From: Alphaproteobacteria bacterium
GTDB lineage: Bacteria; Pseudomonadota; Alphaproteobacteria; UBA828
Assembly (NCBI GenBank): GCA_011523425.1
Contig: WTGU01000067.1
Span: 1 to 47,689 of the forward strand
Length of the DNA stretch: 47,689 nucleotides
Reading direction: 5' to 3'
In this document: positions 43,114 to 47,689 of the stretch, piece after piece
Position numbering within the stretch: position 1 is the stretch's first letter
How the letters are laid out: every line of letters begins with the position of its first letter
Notes under the pieces: generated by a model
The model's input: the letters and a program-made list of their open reading frames with translations, nothing else
Databases searched by the model: none
What the model was told of the DNA's origin: nothing
Translations under genes and position numbers: made by a program

Positions 43114-44877
43114 ATGAGCGAGGACGCCGCCGCCTATCGCGTGCTCGCGCGCAAGTACCGGCCGGCGAGCTTTGCCGGCCTGATCGGCCAGGACGCCCTG
43201 GTGCGCACGCTGAGCAACGCGATCGCGATGGACCGCCTGGCCCATGCCTGGCTGCTGACGGGCGTGCGCGGGGTGGGCAAGACCTCCACGGCGAGGATCA
43301 TCGCGCGCGCTCTCAACTGCATCGGCGCGGACGGCACCGGCGGCCCGACGCCCGAACCCTGCGGGACCTGCGATCACTGCGTCTCCATCGCAGAAGACCG
43401 CCACGTCGACGTGATCGAGATGGACGCGGCATCGCGCACCGGCATCGACGACGTGCGCGAGCTGATCGAGAGCGTGCGCTACCGCCCGGTATCGGCGCGC
43501 TACAAGGTCTACATTATCGACGAAGTGCACATGCTCTCGAAGCAGGCCTTCAATGCGCTGCTCAAGACGCTCGAGGAGCCGCCGCCCCACGTCAAGTTCG
43601 TGTTCGCGACCACCGAGGTCCGGCGCCTGCCGGTGACGGTGCTCTCCCGCTGCCAGCGCTTCGACCTGCGCCGGGTCGACATGGAGACGCTGGTCGCGCA
43701 TTTCGCCGGGATCGCCGAGGCCGAGGGGGTGGAGGTGGAGCCCGCGGCGCTCGCGCTCATCGCCCGGGCCGCCGATGGCTCGGTGCGGGACGGGCTTTCC
43801 GTGCTCGATCAGGCGATGGCCCACGAGGGCACGCGCGTCGCCGAGGAGGCGGTGCGTGCCATGCTGGGGCTCGCCGACCGGACTCGGCTCTTCGACCTCT
43901 TCGACATGCTGATGCGGGGCGCGATCAAGGACGCGCTCGACTGCTTCGCGGAGCTCCACGACGCGGGCGCCGAGCCCCAGGCCCTGCTGCAGGACCTGCT
44001 GGAGCTCTGCCACTGGCTGACTCGGCTGAAGCTGGTGCCCACTGCTGCGGACGACCCCGCGGTGCCGGAGGCGGAGCGCACGCGCGGGCGCGCCATGGCG
44101 GATGCGCTGGCGGTGCCGTCGCTCACCCAGACCTGGCAGATGCTGCTCAAGGGGCTGGAGGAGGTGGGCCAGGCCGCGCGGCCGGCGCTCGCGGTGGAGA
44201 TGACCCTGGTGCGCATCGCCTATGCCGCCGACCTGCCGAGCCCGGCGGACGCGCTCCGCGCCCTCGGCGCGGGAGGTGCGCAGCCGAGGGCCGACGGCGC
44301 GGCAGAGACGGCGGCGGCGCCCGCGTCCACCCCCGTCGATGTGCCTCGCGGGGGCGCTGCGGCGGCCGATTCCGCTGCAGCGGAGCCGGTACCGGCTGCG
44401 ACGCCGTCGCCGGCGACCGCTCCGGCCCCAGCGCCGACTCCTGCGCCGACATCCGCTCCGACCGCCGAGGCGGCCCCCCGGCCGCGCCCCGAGTCCTTGC
44501 GCGCGATCGCCGCGCTCGCCGAGGAGCGGCGCGAGCCGATCCTGAGCGCGTGGCTCAGGACCGAGGTGCGCCCGGTCCGCGTGACCGCCGGCACCGTCGA
44601 GATCAACTGCGTGCGCGCGCCCGACGGCAGGATGCTCGACCTGCTCCGGGACAGGCTCGCGGAGTGGACCGGCGAGCGCTGGATGATCGCGCTGACGGAC
44701 TCGGGCGGCGAGCCCACGCTTGACGAGCAGGCCCAGGCCGCGCAAGAGGCAGCCGACAGGGCGGCGGCGGATCACCCGCTCGTCCGCCAGGTGCTCGATG
44801 CCTTCCCCGGTGCGCGCGTGCGCACCGTTCACCGGCCGGTGCCGGACGGCGGAAACGACGGAGACCCCTCCCCATGA
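43114..44877 (+). CDS. dnaX: DNA polymerase III subunits gamma/tau
   Basis: Clamp-loader ATPase of the replicative polymerase. The protein has 587 residues from the ATG at 43114. Walker A GVGKTS is at 53-58, the zinc-binding cysteines are C69, C83, C86 and C89, and the DEVH Walker B form appears in YIIDEVHMLS. The domain III and C-terminal parts are separated by an Ala/Pro-rich linker (about 405-460), rich in repeated AP. I see no A-rich slippery sequence of the E. coli type, so separate gamma production is not evident. The start is weakly supported by a ribosome site; a long in-frame extension is rejected because it runs through the SRP RNA. It overlaps ybaB by 4 bp (ATGA). Confidence 0.96.
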   Translation: MSEDAAAYRVLARKYRPASFAGLIGQDALVRTLSNAIAMDRLAHAWLLTGVRGVGKTSTARIIARALNCIGADGTGGPTPEPCGTCDHCVSIAEDRHVDVIEMDAASRTGIDDVRELIESVRYRPVSARYKVYIIDEVHMLSKQAFNALLKTLEEPPPHVKFVFATTEVRRLPVTVLSRCQRFDLRRVDMETLVAHFAGIAEAEGVEVEPAALALIARAADGSVRDGLSVLDQAMAHEGTRVAEEAVRAMLGLADRTRLFDLFDMLMRGAIKDALDCFAELHDAGAEPQALLQDLLELCHWLTRLKLVPTAADDPAVPEAERTRGRAMADALAVPSLTQTWQMLLKGLEEVGQAARPALAVEMTLVRIAYAADLPSPADALRALGAGGAQPRADGAAETAAAPASTPVDVPRGGAAAADSAAAEPVPAATPSPATAPAPAPTPAPTSAPTAEAAPRPRPESLRAIAALAEERREPILSAWLRTEVRPVRVTAGTVEINCVRAPDGRMLDLLRDRLAEWTGERWMIALTDSGGEPTLDEQAQAAQEAADRAAADHPLVRQVLDAFPGARVRTVHRPVPDGGNDGDPSP

Positions 44878-45197
44878 AGAACATCGGCAAGATGCTCAAG
44901 CAGGCCCAGGAAATGCAGACCCGGATGGCCGAGCTGCAGGAGAGCCTGGGCGCGCTCGAGGTCGAGGGTGCGGCCGGCGGCGGCCTCGTGCGGGTCACGC
45001 TCACCGGCAAGGGCGAGATGCGCCGCCTCTCCATTGACCCGGCGCTGGTGAAGGGCGACGAGGTGGAGGTGCTGGAGGATCTGATCGTCGCCGCCTTCAA
45101 CGACGGCAAGGCCAAGGTCGAGCAGCTCGTTCAGGAACGGATGGCGGAGGTCACCGGCGGCCTCAAGCTGCCGCCGGGTCTCGACCTGGGCCTCTGA
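44874..45197 (+). CDS. ybaB: YbaB/EbfC family nucleoid-associated protein
   Basis: Small DNA-binding protein, 107 residues. It starts with [18 protein letters not shown] and has [22 protein letters not shown], which is the family core, forming a dimer with tweezers-like helices. It sits between dnaX (4-bp overlap) and recR (19 bp gap), a conserved replication/repair arrangement. The C-terminus ends in LPPGLDLGL. No unusual residues. Confidence 0.95.
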   Translation: MKNIGKMLKQAQEMQTRMAELQESLGALEVEGAAGGGLVRVTLTGKGEMRRLSIDPALVKGDEVEVLEDLIVAAFNDGKAKVEQLVQERMAEVTGGLKLPPGLDLGL

Positions 45198-45216
45198 GCC
45201 CGCCCGGCGGCGCGCG

Positions 45217-45813
45217 ATGACGAGTCCGGCGATCGAGCGGCTGGCGGGCCACCTGGGCAAGCTTCCCGGCCTCGGGCCGCGCTCGGCGCGCCGCGTTGCG
45301 CTCCACCTGCTGGAGCGTCGCGAATCGCATCTGGAGCCGCTGCTGAGCGCGCTGCGCACGGCCGCCGAGAGCGTCCGCCCCTGCTCAATCTGCGGCAATC
45401 TCGACGCCCAGGATCCCTGCGCGATCTGCGCCGATCCGGAGCGCGACGGGGCCGCCATCTGCGTCGTCGAGCAGGTGGCGGACCTGTGGGCGCTTGAGCG
45501 CACGCTGATGTTCCGCGGCCGCTATCACGTGCTGGGGGGCCTCTTGTCCGCGCTCGACGGCATCGGACCGGAGGATCTCGCCATCGCCGGCCTCGTCGCC
45601 CGCGCCGGCGCGCCCGAGGTCAGCGAGATCATCCTCGCCACCAGCGCCACCGTGGACGGGCAGACGACCGCGCACTATCTGACCGACCGCCTGGCCCAAA
45701 GCGATGTCACGGTCTCCCGTCTCGCCCACGGCCTGCCGGTCGGCGGCGAGCTCGACTATCTCGACGACGGCACGCTCGGCACCGCGCTCAAGGCGCGCCA
45801 GCGTCTGCTCTGA
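45217..45813 (+). CDS. recR: Recombination protein RecR
   Basis: Works with RecO (and RecF) to load RecA on gapped DNA. The protein has 198 residues, the usual length. The helix-hairpin-helix [16 protein letters not shown] is at 13-28, the four-Cys zinc finger at C56, C59, C68 and C71, and the Toprim domain starts about [14 protein letters not shown]. Walker B-like [18 protein letters not shown] follows. It ends the dnaX-ybaB-recR operon and is convergent with the porin gene. Confidence 0.97.
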   Translation: MTSPAIERLAGHLGKLPGLGPRSARRVALHLLERRESHLEPLLSALRTAAESVRPCSICGNLDAQDPCAICADPERDGAAICVVEQVADLWALERTLMFRGRYHVLGGLLSALDGIGPEDLAIAGLVARAGAPEVSEIILATSATVDGQTTAHYLTDRLAQSDVTVSRLAHGLPVGGELDYLDDGTLGTALKARQRLL

Positions 45814-45831
45814 GCCCGTCCGCAGGGGAAG

Positions 45832-45856
45832 GGGCGGCCGCATGAGACGACCGCCC
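45832..45856. terminator. Candidate hairpin between recR and porin
   Basis: GGGCGG (45832-45837) pairs with CCGCCC (45851-45856) around a 13-nt loop in the 92-bp convergent gap. There is no T-run on either strand, so it would be an atypical or Rho-assisted end signal, possibly used in both directions. Confidence 0.35.
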
Positions 45857-45905
45857 GCGGTTGATCCCACGCCTCGCCGGTGGCGCGTTCCTATCGCTCC
45901 CGCGT

Positions 45906-47192
45906 TCAGAACTTGATGCGGGCGCCAACGCCGGTGATGGTGATGTCGTTGGTCGACATGCCCACGATGTCGGCGCTGTAGATCCCGTAGATGGCGTAGA
46001 GCTCGGTCCCCAGGTCCTCGATCTTCTGCACGAAAGCGAGGTCGTAGTAGCTGCCCGCGTTGCCCTCTCCGCCCTGGTTCTCGGTGTCGCCGATACCGAA
46101 CGAGAGCGCCCTGCTGCCTTCGAGCTCCTGGCCCAGCTTGAGGTAGGTGAAGGTCGGGTCTGCGCCGGCGCTGCGGCTCGTCGTCGAGTAGGCCCCGGTG
46201 AAGCTCGTGCCCGACGGGGCGAGGAACGAGACCGAGCCGCCCTGGCCCGTGGTGTCGGCGTTCTTCTGCCAGGTAGAGGCGGCCGCGGCGACGTCGAAGT
46301 CGCCGAGCTCGGCGCCGTAGCGGAGCGCAAGATCCCATGCGCCGGATTCGACGCCGTCCTTGTAGCGGCCGCCGAGGAAGGACGTCGAGACCTGGAAGCC
46401 GTTGAGGCTCGGCGAATCGTAGCGGATCCGGTCCTTCCGGCTCAGCCCGTCCTGGTTGCCGAAGAGATCGTCGACGACCACGCCGGAGCCCACGCGCCCG
46501 GCCATGTCGGACCGGATGAACTCCAGCGACGCGCCGGTGCCGCCGAAGCCGGCGCCGGTGATCACGCCGGTGCCGGAGAGGTCCTCCTCGATCGTGCCGT
46601 CGGAGGCGGTGCTGCCCTGGCCGAGCGAGATCTTGCCCACGTCCCCGTTCTCGAACCAGACCTCGAGCTTGCGCTCCTTGAGCGAGGCCTTGTTGGTATC
46701 GCCGCCCTCCTTCGGGTCCTCGATCGCCACGCTGGCGGACGAGTTCGACTCGAGCTCGGCCTCGAAGGTGGTGCCGGCGGACCAGCCGCCATCCAACTCC
46801 GCCTTGCCCTTGAGGCGGAAGCGAGTCGAGGACTGGTCGTTGTCCGCGAAGAAGTTGCGGCTCTCGTTGCCGTCATCGGCCATGAGGATCATCCGGTTGA
46901 CCTGGCCGGAGACCGAGAGGCTCACATTCCTCTTGCCCGAGGTGACCATCTTGGCAGGCGCTTTGGGCTCCGCCGCCTCCATCACTTTCCTGCCCTGCTC
47001 GATCACCATGTTCTTGAGGATACGCACTTCCTGCTCGAGATCCTCGATCATGGCGCGGAGCTCGGCATTCTCCGATTCGAGACGGCTGTCGGCGAGCGCC
47101 GGGCCCGCCAGGCCGATCAGAAACGTCGTCCCGAGAAGCGCCGCGGCAAGGGATCGCCCCCCGACGCTGCGCCGAATCCGCTTGAATTCCAT
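45906..47192 (-). CDS. Outer-membrane porin with N-terminal coiled coil
   Basis: Predicted general porin, 428 residues. The signal peptide occupies residues 1-35 and ends ALA-DS. The ATG at 47192 is chosen: GAGGAGGAAGAG lies just upstream and the hydrophobic core follows. Residues about 38-68 form a heptad-like coiled coil (LESENAELRAMIEDLEQEVR), which may reach toward the peptidoglycan. The rest is a beta-barrel with alternating patterns and Gly/Ser-rich loops. The last residue is Phe (GVGARIKF), the typical signal for BAM assembly. It is monocistronic, with an A/T-rich promoter region. Substrates are unknown. Confidence 0.9.
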   Translation of the reverse strand: MEFKRIRRSVGGRSLAAALLGTTFLIGLAGPALADSRLESENAELRAMIEDLEQEVRILKNMVIEQGRKVMEAAEPKAPAKMVTSGKRNVSLSVSGQVNRMILMADDGNESRNFFADNDQSSTRFRLKGKAELDGGWSAGTTFEAELESNSSASVAIEDPKEGGDTNKASLKERKLEVWFENGDVGKISLGQGSTASDGTIEEDLSGTGVITGAGFGGTGASLEFIRSDMAGRVGSGVVVDDLFGNQDGLSRKDRIRYDSPSLNGFQVSTSFLGGRYKDGVESGAWDLALRYGAELGDFDVAAAASTWQKNADTTGQGGSVSFLAPSGTSFTGAYSTTSRSAGADPTFTYLKLGQELEGSRALSFGIGDTENQGGEGNAGSYYDLAFVQKIEDLGTELYAIYGIYSADIVGMSTNDITITGVGARIKF

Positions 47193-47356
47193 GATGCTCT
47201 TCCTCCTCTCTGACACACGTTGAGCCCGCCCAGGCGGCTCCTTCCGCCGTCACGCTAGGCGGCTGTCGTGAAGCGTGGATTGCGCTTGTGTGACGAATGA
47301 ATGGCATCGCTTGCCGGCCTGGACCCAACTCTCTGGGCGACATCGTTACCATATTG

Positions 47357-47387
47357 CAACTAAGACTTATTCGCGTTTAGTTGTCAA
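47357..47387 (-). promoter_or_regulatory. Candidate porin promoter with inverted repeat
   Basis: On the minus strand a perfect -35 TTGACA lies at 47387-47382. With a 17-nt spacer the -10 would be CTTAGT (47364-47359), a weak match. CAACTAA (47357-47363) and TTAGTTG (47377-47383) form a 7-bp inverted repeat with a 13-nt spacer that covers the -35 to -10 zone, so a regulator could bind there. Confidence 0.5.
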
Positions 47388-47596
47388 GGGGAGTTACGAG
47401 GGAGTGAGTGTCGAGGCAAGACGGTGTCAGGGGGAGTCAGCGTCTAGGGCACTTTTCGACCAGACGCGATCGCAGCGGGTTGCCGCGGGTGCCCGCACCA
47501 TGGTGCGGTGCACGGGGCGGGGTGGCCGTGCGAGAGTCGCGGCATGATGGGGAAGAGCGGGAAGGAGCGGGGCGCGGTAGGGGAGCCGGTGCTCAA

Positions 47597-47688
47597 GTGG
47601 GATTCAAGTGGGATATGGAGGCCGCCAGACCCCGCGGAATCCCTCGCTATCCCACGAAATCCCGCATGCCCCCCCTCCGGCGAATCCC
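47597..47688. repeat. Periodic GGGAT/ATCCC repeats at the window edge
   Basis: Plus strand: GTGGGAT at 47597-47603 and 47608-47614 (period 11). Minus-strand GGGAT (seen as ATCCC) at 47639, 47649 and 47659 (exact period 10), and again at 47684. This resembles the TGGGN-N5 boxes of MraZ, which lie before the division gene cluster, but the gene that would follow is outside the window. Confidence 0.45.
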
Positions 47689-47689
47689 A

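Larger units (their letters stand above)
47193..47689. other. 497-bp gene-free right end
   Basis: No supported gene. The region holds the porin 5' leader (47193-47340), an A/T-rich block with a promoter and inverted repeat (47341-47400), about 200 bp in which I recognise nothing, and GGGAT repeats from 47597 to the edge. A small ORF at 47275-47547 lacks homology and is rejected. Confidence 0.6.

Noticed and set aside
43114-44877. Programmed frameshift in dnaX to make the gamma form
   Set aside because: No A-rich slippery heptamer with a downstream hairpin of the E. coli kind was seen.
47275-47547. 90-codon ORF on the plus strand upstream of the porin
   Set aside because: No ribosome site, no recognisable family, and it runs through the A/T-rich porin promoter block.

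Overview
This window looks like a core chromosomal segment of a high-G+C alphaproteobacterium, most likely Rhodospirillales-like (the order is an inference). The main evidence is a circularly permuted, two-piece tmRNA gene next to an alphaproteobacterial SspB. Supporting evidence is the split-free mreBCD-mrdA-rodA block, the ilvB-ilvN-ilvC-leuA block, an SRP RNA in front of dnaX-ybaB-recR, and HflK/HflC followed by a DUF2065 protein. I see no phage, insertion sequence, CRISPR array, tRNA or rRNA. The coding density is very high, with many 1-4 nt gene overlaps.

Layout. Positions 93-3513 (minus): a large M23 endopeptidase with five LysM-like repeats, and a small DUF465 protein. 3662-6202 (plus): purH and a PfkB sugar kinase. 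6197-14890 (minus): one long run that reads mlaE-mlaF-radA-cvpA-purF-SDR-panE-like-RraA-like-mtnA, with mostly overlapping or near-touching genes. 15093-16856 (plus): ilvE and a 2-keto-4-pentenoate hydratase family protein. 16867-22393 (minus): the rod-shape operon mreB-mreC-mreD-mrdA-rodA. 22459-27834 (minus): leucine/valine/isoleucine synthesis (ilvB, ilvN, ilvC, leuA). 27948-32449 (minus): hflK, hflC, DUF2065, DUF1015, miaA. 32573-34420 (plus): mrp and a lytic-transglycosylase-like lipoprotein. 34400-35503 (minus): thyX. 35579-36582 (plus): the ssrA tmRNA and sspB. 36594-37367 (minus): an SDR. 37629-39035 (plus): fumC. 39040-41992 (minus): an aminopeptidase P and prmA. 42064-45813 (plus): a cysteine hydrolase, SRP RNA, dnaX, ybaB, recR. 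45906-47192 (minus): an outer-membrane porin. 47193-47689 has no gene; it holds a porin promoter candidate and periodic GGGAT repeats at the window edge.

Functional links. The tmRNA makes the degradation tag (A)ANDNEVALAA on stalled proteins, and the neighbouring SspB delivers such tagged proteins to ClpXP. MreBCD, PBP2, RodA and the M23 hydrolase all act on peptidoglycan. The Ilv/Leu genes share the branched-chain pathway, with ilvE elsewhere in the same window. RadA, RecR, DnaX and YbaB belong to DNA replication and repair.

Most interesting signals: (1) three copies of a nearly identical 36-bp promoter-like motif upstream of mlaE, ilvE and sspB, with conservation well beyond the -35/-10 boxes; (2) two copies of a roughly 105-bp intergenic element whose hairpin is kept by compensatory base changes; (3) mtnA translationally coupled to a pyruvate-aldolase-like RraA protein and convergent with a PfkB kinase; (4) the five-repeat M23 protein; (5) an SDR beside purF that has lost the usual catalytic serine. 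No single wholly new multi-gene system is evident.
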